Assembly (NCBI RefSeq): GCF_030272615.1
Contig: NC_081408.1
Span: 309,638,450-309,702,449 of the forward strand
DNA from: Cryptomeria japonica
Taxonomy: Eukaryota; Streptophyta; Pinopsida; Cupressales; Cupressaceae
Direction of reading: 5' to 3'
DNA length: 64,000 nucleotides
This document shows positions 34,736 through 46,499 of the stretch, piece after piece. The notes beneath the pieces are model-generated. The model was not told the DNA's origin and made no database searches. It saw nothing but the letters and a program-made list of their open reading frames with translations. How positions within the stretch are numbered: the stretch's first letter is position 1; the number at the start of each line of letters is the position of its first letter. Position numbers and translations under genes: made by a program.

Positions 34736-37054
34736 TACAATCTTGTGGAGCAATTAGACAAAACCCCTGCACTTATATCCATTTTAGAGCTTTTGCGTCT
34801 ATCGCCATCTCATAAAACTATCTTGGATCAAGCACTCCAAGAGGTGTCAGTCCCTGCAAATCTGAATACAGACCAATTTCAAGCCATGGTTGGAAATTTA
34901 AAGTCCTCACCTTGTCTCACTTTTTCCGAAAGTGACAACTCTTCCTTCCAGCAACCTCATAATGCCTCACTCCACATCGAAGGATTTATTAACCAGCATA
35001 GGATCAAGCAAGTCTTGATAGATAATGGAGCAGGCCTGAACATTTGTACACTACAGTTGGTCACAACATTGGGCTATGCGGTAGAATCAGTGGATCCTCG
35101 TAAGAAGATCACAATCAAAGCCTATGACGATGCAGAGCGTTCATCCAAAGGAGTTGTGGTACTACCAATCCGCGTGGGCCCTGTGGTAAAGCACATCATC
35201 TGTCAGGTTCTAGACCTTCCTTTGCCATACAATCTATTATTAGGGAGACCTTGGATACATACCATGCAAGCCATTCCATCTACCTACCATCAATGTATCA
35301 AGTTCCCACATAACGGTGTAGAGATCACAATCCTGGGTGATGCCAATCCCTTTGCATACTATCATAATATCAGCCATCAACCAGAGGTTACTGTTCCTAA
35401 TAATAGAGAAGCCATTTCCTCCACATCATATATAAGTCCCACCTCTCTTGCCATTTCAAACACCACTATACCAAAGCAAGAAAAGCTTAAGATGAAAATA
35501 GCAGAGGAAGGTCTCGGGGAATACAACTTGAGTCAACTCTTTTGTGTGGGACAGATGCCCACTTCTCCTAGAACACATGGTAAACCACAGCAGTTACTCT
35601 AGCAACCACTAATCATGCCCGCATGTGCTTTGACACCTTTCATCCTTGGAAAGAGTCAAGAAGAAGAAACCCAAGATGAGGACTTAGCAAAATAGATCTA
35701 TAAAGATCCCATCACCACTGATCTACCACAAGTTAAACTCCCTACGGATCAGTATGGCAAAGGTCTCCTCATTATGCAACAAATGGGATATGATGGTCAA
35801 AGTGCTTTGGGATATTGCAAACAAGGATGACATGAACCTCTGCTGCCAGAATTAAAGCCCAAAGGTAATACAGGCCTAGGCTTTGAGAAAGAAATCTTTC
35901 CTAAACTCAGATTCAAAGGAAAACCCAACAAACCATTTTGTCCACCTATTGCAAAAAAGACACCTTTCATAATCAAAGAACCATCAAGCACCATCCCAAC
36001 TGCCCCATCGAGGCTCAAAACCCCAACACAACTATCACCAATGTCACTCATCCCACCAAGCAAACCAGTAATCCCATCAGTAGCACCATTAGCAGCAGCA
36101 ACTGTATCAGAACCTGCAGCAGCATCTATGGTACCAGCAGTTCCCGCAGAAGCCACTGAGTCAACACTGCCGATACTTTCTGTGCCAGATTCTTTTATCC
36201 CCATCAAACTTCCTATAGCACCGATCACTACAAAGGTACATCAACCAATCACACCTGTAGTATTTAACTCAAAGGACATCCCAGTATGGTATAGCAATCG
36301 GATGCTGGAAAGTGATTCAGAGACCGACTCACATGAATGGGAATTTGATTCGGTACAGCTTAATACTTCAGATGAGGAAGACACATCATTACCTCCACCA
36401 CACAAAGACATCCCTGTTTACGGAGAAGCACAGATAACAACTTCTTGGGTTCTTGAGCTGGAAACATCTTCCACAGACCCTATGTCTCATCCTATGCCTG
36501 ATTCTGATAGGGAGAGTACCATTAACGACCTTCACCATAACGTCTTAACCCTAACTGATACATCTCCCGCACTTAACCTAATCGATGAAGTAATGCCCAT
36601 TATCCACCCTGAACTCATCAAATGGAACCAACCAAATCCCCCATGTCTTGACCTCTTCCAAAACGATGAGGCCATCATTGACTTTTTGGAATTAAGGGAT
36701 AACCTACCAAGCGGGGATCACAAAGCTGGATTTGCCATTGAACTTAATAGTGCAGCATACTTTAGGGCGGATGCCAAACCTTTCAGCTGCAAAGATATAA
36801 CATTAAAACATGGATCTTCTAGTGAAAACCACACTGTGGCACTGTTTGATCCAACAAAAGTAGAAAGAAAGAGCGTATCCAATGGTGAAAACCTCTCTGA
36901 GGGGCCTGAGGATGAAGGGTTTAACATTCTCCCTGCTAGTACACAACAGGAACGATCAACGATTCTCATCGAGGAAACCAAAGAATACAATGTGGGGACT
37001 CCTAAAAATCCTCATCTCATACATCTGGCATCTCTTCTCACTCTAGAGGAATAG
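34736..37054 (+). pseudogene. Gypsy-C protease, G-patch and linker
   Basis: YNLVEQLDKTPALISILELL leads into a retropepsin with active site VLIDNGAGLNICT (35013-35051, D-N-G) and LLLGRPWIHTMQ. A G-patch follows after stops at 35600 and 35693: YGKGLLIMQQMGYDGQSALG (about 35752-35811), a TGA at 35828, then TGLGFEKE. The linker is Ala/Pro-rich (VIPSVAPLAAATVSEPAAA) and then acidic, ending at a TAG at 37052. It matches Gypsy-1 in FQNDEAIIDFLELRDNLPSG and SENHTVALFDPTKVERK. Confidence 0.88.
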
Positions 37055-37993
37055 CCTAAATTTATAGAGTTCTTCCAAAAGCATCAGATCAACTTTGCAT
37101 GGTCATATGCAGACATGCCTGGGCTTGATCCTAATTTAGTCATGCATCACCTCACCATAGCAGAAGGAGCCAAACCTGTCAAGAAGAAGCTTCGTAAGAT
37201 GCATCCCCAGATTGCAGTGCTAGTCAAAATAGAACTCAAGAAACTCCTAGATGTTGGTTTCATTAGGCCAATTGATTATACAGAATGGATCTCCAACATT
37301 GTGCCTGTTGGCAAACCAAAAGGGGGCATCTGCATTTGTACTGACTTTAGAGATCTGAATAAGGCATGTCCTAAGGATGACTTCCCCCTACCAAATATCA
37401 ACATCATAGTGGATCTGACAGCACGACATGCCATGCTTTCACTCATGGATGGCTTTTCAGGATATAATCAAATAAAGATCGCACCAGAGGACCAACATAA
37501 GACAGCCTTCACATGTCCATAGGGCACATATTGCTGGAATGTAATGCCCTTCGGTCTAAAGAATGTAGGAGCGACCTATCAACGAGAAATGACTACTATC
37601 TTTCATGATATGATGCATACCATAATGGAAGATTATGTTGATGACTTATTAGCAAAATCACTCACTAGAGAAGGTCATTTGGACATATTAGAGAGAATCT
37701 TTGATAGACTGGAACAATATCATGTTCAACTCAACCCAAAGAAATGTGTCTTTGGAGTAACCTCCGGGAAGCTTCTAGGATACATTGTCTCAAGCAAAGG
37801 TATTGAGGTCGACCCAACAAAGGTAAAAGCAATCATGGACATGCCACCTCCAAAGAATATCAGTCAGCTAAGGACACTACAAGGATGGCTTCAATCCATC
37901 CAAAGATTCATTGCACAACTGGCTGATAAGTGTCACCCATTTACACACCTGCTACACAAGAACATTTGCTTTCAGTGGGATGCCCGATGCTAG
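37055..37993 (+). pseudogene. Gypsy-C reverse transcriptase
   Basis: RT blocks: FAWSYADMPGLDPNLVMHHL, CTDFRDLNKACPKDDFPLP, LMDGFSGYNQIKIAPEDQHK, a TAG at 37520 in place of the Trp of TCPWGT, MPFGLKNVGATYQREM, and the catalytic YVDD at about 37634-37645. The thumb/connection reads LNPKKCVFGVTSGKLLGY. Both the YVDD motif and all flanking blocks are intact, so the stops are the only visible defects. Confidence 0.92.
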
Positions 37994-38870
37994 CAAGCAT
38001 TTTAGACACTTAAAAACTATCTCATGAATCCACCATTGCTAATCCCACCAGATCCAAGAAGACCGTTGTTATTATATATCTCAGCGACAAGTACAACATT
38101 AGGTGTACTACTAGCACAACATAATGCAGAAGGAAAAGAGTGTGCTGTTTACTACATCTCTCGTACACTGGTAGGCTATGAACTCAATTACACCCCTATT
38201 GAGCGAGCTTGCCTAGCAGTAATCTTAGCAGCCACTAAACTGAGGCACTATCTGTTAACACACAAAATACAACTCATTGCAAAGATTGATCCACTCAAGT
38301 ATTTACTCAGCAAAGCAGCATTGACAGGCTGCTTGGCCAAATGGGTGATGATTCTAAGTGAATTTGACATTGAGTACGTGGACTGTAAAGCTATCAAAGG
38401 TCAAGTTATTGCAGATCAGTTGGCCGATGCACCACTCATAGGCGATCATCCTCTCATTTCCAATTTTCTAGATGAAGAGATATTCATGATCACAACAACA
38501 CAACCATGGAAACTATATTTTGATGGTTCATACACTAGGCACGGCTCGGGGGCAGGCATTCTGTTTATCACACCTCAGGGTGATAGCATCCTAAAGTCTT
38601 ACAGGCTCACATTTCCATGCACAAACAACATAGCAGAGTATGAGGCCTTGATCATAGGACTCAGGTTAGCTATACAATGGAAATTACAAGAACTGCAAGT
38701 ATATGGCGATTCCCAACTAGTCATTCGACAAGCAACAAATGAATATCAGACCAAGGATGATAAACTCATGCCATATAAGTAAATGGTGGACAATCTAAAG
38801 GCATCATTTACTACTATCACTTTTGAGCAGATACCAAGAGATCAGAATTGAGCTGCTGACGCTATGGCTA
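37994..38870 (+). pseudogene. Gypsy-C dual RNase H
   Basis: The first RNase H begins LLLYISATSTTLGVLLAQ and lacks the first catalytic Asp, as in Gypsy-1. The second, archaeal-type domain starts PWKLYFDGSYTRHGSGAGI (about 38506) with Glu in AEYEALIIGL, Asp in VYGDSQLVI and Asp in AADAMATIAS. Stops at 38003 (TAG for Gln), 38780 (TAA for Gln) and 38849 (TGA for Arg) are single transitions when compared with Gypsy-1. Confidence 0.9.
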
Positions 38871-40258
38871 CCATCGCATCTCTCTTAGATCTTCCACAGA
38901 ATTCAATACGCTACGAGTTCTTGGTAGAACAGCTTTGGATTCCCGCTTATGATATCCCTAAATCTGAAATGATATGTCGCCTTGTTGGTTCTGAATCTCC
39001 ATGGTATGGTGAATTCTACACCTATCTCCATGATCACACCCTTCCTCCCAACCAATCGGATAACCAATGTAAAACCTTCATTCGCCAAACTGCTCGATAT
39101 ACCATTATTGCTGAAACCTTATACCGCCGCAATCTTGATGGTACTCTCCTTCGATGTCTGGAACAAGGTGAGATAACAAAGACTTTGGAAGAAGTCCATG
39201 AGGGAATTTGCGGGACTCACTCAAGTGGTCCATCACTAGCCAAGAAACTCATGCGAGCTGGATATTATTGGCCATCTATGGAAAAAGATTCCTACTACTT
39301 TGTCAAAAAATGCAAGAAATGTCAAGTTCATGGCGACCTGATACATGCACCAGCTCAGGAACTGCAACCAATCACGACACCATAGCCTTTCTGTCAATGG
39401 GGCCTTGACCTTGTGGGTAAGATTCATCCATCTTCATCCAATGGCCACAAATTCATTATTACTGCCACCAAATATTTCACAAAGTGGATCGGAGCTGTTC
39501 CACTTACCCAAGTCACCGGCAAGCAGATCGCCTCATTCATCCTCAACTACATCATCTACCGGTATGGTGTGCCCATGTCCATCATCACAGATAACGGTCT
39601 CCCTTTCAAAAATTAGGATGTCCGTGAACTTTGTGAGAAATTTCATATCCAACACCACTTTTCCACCCCCTATTACCCACAAGGCAATGGTCAGGCCGAA
39701 GCATCCAATAAAAACACATTAAGAATCCTCAAAAATACAGTCAATGATGCCGGCCGTGATTGGCATGTTCAACTAAATCCAGCACTATGGGCATATCAAA
39801 CTAGCATTCGAACCCCTACAGGTGCAACTCCTTATTCATTGGTCTGTGGTGCAGAAGCTATCTTGCCTATTGAGGTCGAGATACCATCACTACGGGTTTC
39901 CTTGCACAATCTCATTGATGATGAAGCTTACAAAGTCTCACGTCTTCAGGACTTAGAGTTACTTGATGAGAAGCGACAAGCTACATACAACCATCTCAAA
40001 GCCTATCAGCAGCGCATGAGCAGAAGCTACAATCACCGAGTTAGACCTCATACATTTGAGGTAGGTGATCTTGTTCTACGAGAGAATCCTCGCAACCAAC
40101 CAAACCGAGAACATCAGGGCAAGTTTGAATCAAACTGGCTGGCCCCATATGTTGTCACTGCTGTGTTCGGGTCTGGGGCATATCAGTTGGCTACATCAGA
40201 AGGAGAACCGCTCGCAGATCCAATTAACAACATGCACCTCAAACGGTTTTATACCTAA
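38871..40258 (+). pseudogene. Gypsy-C integrase
   Basis: HHCC finger: LEEVHEGICG to KKCKKCQVHGD (about 39187-39336). Core: WGLDLVGKIH (39400), IITDNGLPFKN (about 39584), GNGQAEASNKN (about 39680), giving the D-D-E triad. C-terminal module FESNWLAPYVVTAVFGSGAY and the end NNMHLKRFYT with TAA at 40256-40258. Stops at 39383 (TAG for Trp) and 39614 (TAG for Gln). Confidence 0.92.
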
Positions 40259-42564
40259 GCTGTACAAAGCATCAGGCTCCCCTACATACCAGAAAATACC
40301 AAAAACATTCAAAAAAAAAAAGTCCTGAAGAAAATACAAAAACATTCAAAAAAGTAAAGAAAAATCATGCATCCAAACGGTGAACAACCACTCCGGTGGC
40401 ACCTTGGGTAAGTACGATGGTGAAAACCTGGAAAACAGGCGCCACTCGTAAAGGCTATGGCTCCATTGTCTTTCAGACTTGTTGCGATCACATCTACTTC
40501 ATACATACATCCATCCATCCAAAACGATGGCTTGTTATTCCTCTGCAATTATGATAGTACTCCATACATCTTGCATCCCGCTTTTTCATAGTCATGTCTA
40601 AAACTGGGGGCAATGCCTTTAACCTATTGATGGAAGTGGATTCTACATTGTCTTATGATTCATTAAGTTCTTCATTCAAACAATCATAAAAAATCCAAAA
40701 ACATTCAAAAAAAATATCTCGCAAAAATCCAAAAACATTCAAAAATATCTCGCAAAAATACCAAAAACATTCAAAACAATTCAAAATCCAAAAACATCGA
40801 CAAAACCATTGAAAAATCAAACAAAAACATGGCAACACCTTGTACATACCCATCCATGCAGATACCAAAATAAACATTGACAAACTACTCACACAATGAC
40901 CATTTACCAATCAACCACACAATCAACATCAACAATCAAACTGTCTTCAACAAGGATGCATCCTTCCTTACAAAAACAAAGACAAAAGTGACATTTTCTT
41001 TGACAAGAAAATTATGTTAAGCTATCAAATACTTGGTTGATTTGTGAGTACAATTGTTCATTTATCTGTATCAGGATCTTGCAGCATTGTTTTGTATCGT
41101 TTGCGCATTATTTCCGATGAAGTTCTGGGGCATGTACTAATGGTGCTACATGGGAAGTTCACTAAGCTATGTGATCATAGGCAAAAATACAATCATAGAT
41201 CATTACGACTTGCTGACTACAACGTATACCTCGACCATATGAGCATTAACCATTACCAAGGATCCATATTCTTTATTCTTTATGTATATGTTGTTTGTTT
41301 GTAGGTACAATTCTCTTTCTTTGGTTCCTCCTACCTCATCCAAACTGGATAAAGGTTTTATCTCTTATTACGATATGCACTTGTCTCAGGATATGATCAG
41401 CCTAAGATCAAGGAGGACGATCCAAGTCATGCATGAAAGGAGATAATCCTTGTCTGTTCCGCAAGCAATACTCAGGTTAACTTGATCCATTATATCAAGT
41501 TGCTTGTATTAACTTGCTATATCAAAATCCATGTAAGAAATACTCTGGTCATCTTGAATCTTTATGTCAAGTTGCTTGTATTTTCTTACAACATTTTAAA
41601 GCTCAATGATGAAAAATAAAGCACCATGGATCGTCATTCCATCTCATCTGTATATATTGCATTTCGTTGCATTCCATCCATCCATACATTCATAAATAGC
41701 TGCATATCATTCATACATAGTAATGACAATGGATACTCTATTTTCCTCTTCTTCCATAGGAATGTAATAGGTCCTCCATTTCTTCTATTTAACATTGAAC
41801 CCCCCCCCACCCTCCCCATCTCAACAATCAGCATCACATACCCTACATCATTTCTCAATCAACCCAATCAAGCCACATTCATCACCATCCATATCTAAAT
41901 AGGAGGGATTGTGTTTCCTATGCTAAGTCATCCAATAAGCTAAGCCAGTTACTCTATCTGCACAGATACATCGACTCACACACACCTAGACTATCAACAG
42001 ATACTCTGATCAAGTATCTTCAGGTCTTAATAGGTAATCTATCATGGTAATCCTAGACTACATCAGGCATTTATCATAATGACCTAGTCTCAATGGGGCT
42101 GCCATGATTCCCCACAACCATCCATCACACGCACACACTATCAATTGATCAACCAATCAAACACAATCCAATGGACAATTACATCAATTGTCTACATCTC
42201 AACGAGTATTTTGCTTCATATACCTTGACTTCATCAGGCAATTACATCAATTGTCTAAGTCACCATCAGGTCACTTTGATTCACTTACTCAGACTTTATC
42301 ATGTCCAAGCGACCAACTGACATCAACTATCATGCTTTGACTTGACCGGGGCAATTAAACCGATTGCACCAGATTGTCCAACCAATTTTGATCAATTGTA
42401 TAGCATCAATCCAAACCCCACACTACATCTGCTATGTATCTCTTGCATGACCTCAGGGTACCCACTGGCTTGTTGTTTCTTCATATTCACTCCATTTTCT
42501 CCCATTCTTTCATCATTAGTTCTAATTTCTTCTATTCTACCTCCCCTCCACTTTTCATTCTTTT

Positions 42565-42620
42565 TCGAGAGATCGCTCCATTTTTCAAAAAAAATTTGGC
42601 CCATCTCTCGAGGGGGCATA
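42565..42620 (+). promoter_or_regulatory. Conserved hairpin and G-tract (Gypsy-C)
   Basis: TCGAGAGAT (42565-42573) pairs perfectly with ATCTCTCGA (42603-42611) around a 29-base loop, followed by GGGGGCATA. Stem, loop length and G-tract match Gypsy-1 at 16109-16164, although the loop sequence differs. Confidence 0.6.
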
Positions 42621-42672
42621 CCACCCATTAAATTTACATTTTATGGGGCATTTCTTCACACCTATTTTTCTT

Positions 42673-42718
42673 TCTTTGAAACGATGCGATAAACCGCACC
42701 GTCTCAAAGAGGGGCAAA
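42673..42718 (+). promoter_or_regulatory. Hairpin and polypurine tract (Gypsy-C)
   Basis: TCTTTGAAACGATGCG pairs with CGCACCGTCTCAAAGA (14 of 16 pairs) around a six-base loop. The tract AGAGGGGCAAA then leads straight into the 3' LTR at 42719. Confidence 0.7.
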
Positions 42719-44519
42719 TGTAGTCACATAAATCTGTCCACTTAATTAAATGAATACTTAGTATTTATTTGATTATTTAACCATCAATTAATGAATTAAT
42801 TAAATTAATATTTAATTAATTCATCTTAACCCTCTTCTCCTATTAATTAAATAAATTATTCAATTTATTTGATTTAATTCACTTAACCAAATTCAGACCA
42901 TTAATTAAATAAATAAATCATATTTGTTTAATTAAATCTTCTCTCACATTTAAATAAATTAATATTTATTTAAATCCCCAAAATCCCACCTCTCACATTT
43001 AAATAAATTAACATTTATTTAAATCACCTTTATCCTCCACCCACTTGTATTTTCCTACAAATGCAAGTTGCACAATTATTTTAAATAAATAATTTATTTA
43101 AATCACCTTTATCCTCCACCCACTTGTATTTTCCTACAAAAGCAAGTTGCACAACTATTTTAAATAAATTATTTATTTAAAATCCTATTTATCCTCACCC
43201 ACTTGAAACCTTTAATGGTTTCCCTTAAAGTATTCAAACTTGATGGCTTTAAAGTCTTCAAACTTGATGGCCTCCTTCTATAGTCTTCTTAAGACTTTAA
43301 TGGTTTTCCTTAAAGTCTTCAAGCCTTTAATGGTTTCCCTCAAAGTCTTCAAGCATTTTAATGCTTTATCTTCATTTTTCTCATTTAAATAAATTAATAT
43401 TTATTTGAATATTTATCCAAATGCAAATTACACCATTTAATTGAAATAAATGATTTTATTTTAATTGAAAATACCAAAATTTCTCCCACTTGCATTTTCC
43501 TACAAAATCCACTTGCATGCCTAAACCCCTTCTAGAATTTTCTAATCACTTCTAAATAACCTAACCTCTTCTCTAAACTTTGTCACATTCCTAAGAAAAA
43601 GGGAAGTCACTTCTCAAACCCTCAAAGTCTTTGATAACCATTAAAGGCTTTCAACCTTCAACCACTAAATGGCTCAAAGTCTTTGATAACCATTGAAGGC
43701 TTTCAACCTTCAACCACTTAATCCCCAAAGTCTCCAATAACCATTAATGGTTACCTCAAACCCTCCCACATGGTTAAAACATTTTTTTTGACTCAACCTC
43801 TACCCAACCCAAAGGTCTCATCAGGCCATTAATGCTTTGACCATGATTATCTCTTAAACATTTTCACAAAGGTTTATCGTTGGATTAACTCTTAATCCAG
43901 TGGGTAATCTTAATTTGGACTTGACCCTTAGCCTCTAGATAACCATGAGGTCTTCTCAGGCCTTTAATGCCTCCAACCTCTTCTCTCAACCCAATCCTAT
44001 GTTGACACTTGTCACCATTTTATTGGTGCCAATTGTGCACATGGATCCCCAACTTTAAAACTTGGCCCTTGATTAAACCATTCAATCTTAACCCTTCATT
44101 TCCCCATTTCTTCTATAAATAGAACCCTTCTCCTCAAGCAAAAAAAGAAGCATTAGAGTATTGTTGTTATATTGGCATTAGCATAGAGCTTTCTCATAGC
44201 ATCACTTTCTACACTTGCATAGCATTTGCTTATCATATTCAACTATCTTGAATCTCCATATGGCATCCATGGCTAGTGCTAAAAGCTGAGAGCTACACTC
44301 ATTTGGGACTTGGAGAGGAGAGGAACAAGGGAGGAGCAACTATGAGCATCTTGATTAGCTATTTTATTCTATGTTTATATGCTTTCTATTTCATGCTTAA
44401 TATCTCTCTTGATATGCCTGTTTAGGACAATCTTTTGTTGTTAACACTAACACTTGTTTCTTGTGCTCTTGTGTGTGTTGCCATCAAACAGATTTTCTAA
44501 TCCTTTTTGCAGAGCATCA
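42719..44519 (+). repeat. Gypsy-C 3' LTR (1801 bp)
   Basis: Almost identical to 28533-30254. TATAAATAG at 44114-44122. The extra 79 bases are one tandem duplication (43021-43099 and 43100-43178). Confidence 0.93.
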
Positions 44520-44524
44520 CATTC

Positions 44525-44970
44525 TATTATAGCTCAGTTGCAACTCGGTAAATACTAGACTTCACTCGGTAGACATTCTACCTTCATTAACTGATAGAGA
44601 TAACCTTAGGGTTTACCGACTAGGTTATTTGCTCGGTAACATAGTTTATTATTAACCTTACAATCAACAAAATATGTAGGATATCAAAACAATCTAAACA
44701 TCATGATCTCATGATTGTCTAACTCGGTAATAGTTGTGCATTGAATAACTTATTTCTTCCCTTATTCATCACAATCTTTTTGTGTCTTTTACTGACATCT
44801 TTATACTCATCAAATCATACTTCTTAAGATATGGCAACGTCATACTGAATTAGAAAATCAATTTCTTGACATCAATGACAAAATAATAATATTAAGACAG
44901 TAAACATCCTTAATCAGTTATATCCATAATCATCAACAACCTTCTCAATATCCTTATTGAAATGCCAACA
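44525..44970 (-). repeat. Copia-B 5' LTR, second part
   Basis: Resumes the Copia-B LTR after Gypsy-C and ends AAATGCCAACA, as does the left LTR at 22863. Confidence 0.9.
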
Positions 44971-44975
44971 CCTTA

Positions 44976-46478
44976 CTCCCATAAGAAATCCAAACCTCTT
45001 GTTTATCTAGAATATCTAATTTTGAGTCAATCACTCAAGTAGAGGTTGCTTTATAAAGGAACTTGAATATCAATAGTCAACTTATAGTAGACCAAAGGTT
45101 GTCCTTAATAGAACTACTCAAGATCCATAAACAAGCCTTTGCATGGAATTATCATGACATGAAGGGATTAGATCCTATATTGTGTACTCATAGGATTTAT
45201 ATCAAATAGGATTGTAAACTAGTTAGACAACCTCAGTGAAGGATTAATCTTGCATTAAAGGAAATAGTCAAGGAGGAATTACAAAAGTTACTTAATGCAG
45301 GGTCCATTTACCCTATTTCAATTAGTCAATGGGTATCTCCTCTGGTTATAGTCCCTAAGAAAGGAGGTAAATGGAGAGTTTGTGTGGACTATAGGGAGCT
45401 CAACACTATTACTAAAAAAGATCATTTTCCACTTCCATTCATCATCAAGTATTGGATTCTCTAGGAAGCAAACAATACTTTTCATTTTTGGATGGGTTTA
45501 GTGATTACAATCAAGTCAGAATAGCTGCAAAAGACCAAGAAAAAGACAAACTTCACTTGCCCTTGGGGAATGTATGCCTATTAAGTTCTTTCTTTTGGTC
45601 TGTGCAATTCTCCTGCAACATTTCAAAGGGCCATCCTCAGTATATTTTCAGATATCTCCCATGATTGTATAGAAATTTACATGGATGATTTGATTGCTTA
45701 TGGGGCTACCTTTAAGGAAGCATTGCAAAATCTTTCCAAAGTGTTGCAATGGTGTGAGGATCATAATTTGTCCCTAAATAGTGAAAAATGCTTCATGATG
45801 ATGCAAGAAGGGATAGTATTGGGGCAGCATATTTCTCAGTCAGGCATTTAAGTTGATCCAACCAAAATTGAGGTAATACTTAACCTTCCTACTCCTACAA
45901 AACAAAATGATGGAAGACGTTTTTAAGGCCATGCAGGGTACTATAGGATATTTATAAAGGACTTTAGTAAGATGGTAGGACCTCTATATTCTCTTCTAAT
46001 ACAAAATACTTAGTTTGAATGGACGCCAACATGTGAAGAGGCATTTTCTAAACTTAAGGGATCCTTAACCCAAGCTCTTGTAGTCAAAGGACCTGATTGG
46101 TCTCTTCCTTTTCACATTCACACAGATGCATCAAATTTTGCAATTGGAGCAACCTTGGTGCAAAAACAAGGGGTTTTGGAGAATGCAATTTATTATATCA
46201 TCAAAAATTTGGAGGGACCTAAACTAAATTATACTATCACAGAAATGGAAATGTTAGTTGTTATCTATGCCCTCAACAAGTTCAGACCCTATATCACTGG
46301 CTATCAAATCTTTGTGCATACTGATCATGTAGCCATTAGGTACCTTATGAATACAAGTTCCATTTCAGGTAGGTTGGCACGATGGTTATTGCTAATGCAG
46401 GAATTTGACATCACTATCATCAACAAGCCAGGTAAGGCAAATTTAGTGGTAGAATTTATGTCTAGACTTCAAACATAG
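44976..46478 (+). pseudogene. Element H reverse transcriptase and RNase H
   Basis: After Copia-B the H frame resumes with IELLKIHKQAFAWNYHDMKG and EELQKLLNAGSIYPISISQW, then VDYRELNTITKKDHFPLPF. A frameshift near 45450 moves FLDGFSDYNQVRIAAKDQEK to another frame and a second shift disrupts the catalytic region (YMDDL-like bases near 45680). RNase H is readable from about 46100: FHIHTDASNFAIGATLVQ (catalytic Asp present), then LNYTITEMEMLVVIYALNKF and VHTDHVAIRYLMN. There is no second RNase H, which separates H from the Tat elements. Decay is heavy, in keeping with H being an old layer. Confidence 0.85.
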
Positions 46479-46499
46479 GATGGTCATGAAGCCATTGAC

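Larger units (their letters stand above)
40259..42718 (+). other. Gypsy-C 3' region, no gene seen
   Basis: A-rich AAAAACATTCAAAAA repeats (40290-40350, 40670-40810) surround a conserved GGTGAAAACCTGG block (about 40375-40460) shared with Gypsy-1. A poly-C run is at 41799-41809. No PMD or other gene is found, in contrast to the 4.8-kb region at this place in Gypsy-1. The last 160 bases carry the two hairpins and three G-tracts described separately. Confidence 0.65.
28533..44519 (+). mobile_element. Gypsy-C: Tat-like Ty3/Gypsy LTR retrotransposon
   Basis: A 16-kb element with two full LTRs (28533-30254 and 42719-44519) and target duplication CATTC on both sides (28528-28532, 44520-44524). Primer-binding site at 30257, 2.7-kb leader, gag-pol in one frame (32969-40258), 2.4-kb 3' region without an antisense gene, polypurine tract at 42708-42718. 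By eye the LTRs differ at only about 20 sites over 1.7 kb plus one 79-bp duplication. The coding frame has no frameshift yet carries about 18 nonsense codons. Confidence 0.95.
21408..44970 (-). mobile_element. Copia-B: minus-strand Copia LTR retrotransposon, split by Gypsy-C
   Basis: LTRs lie at 21408-22863 (3' LTR) and at 27519-28532 plus 44525-44970 (5' LTR, interrupted by Gypsy-C). Between them are a polypurine tract (22864-22880), RNase H and RT, integrase, protease and gag in Copia order on the minus strand, and a primer-binding site at 27500-27518. The element sits in the protease-RT linker of H. Its coding region has one frameshift and several stops but is otherwise full length, so it is younger than H and older than Gypsy-C. 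Confidence 0.92.
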
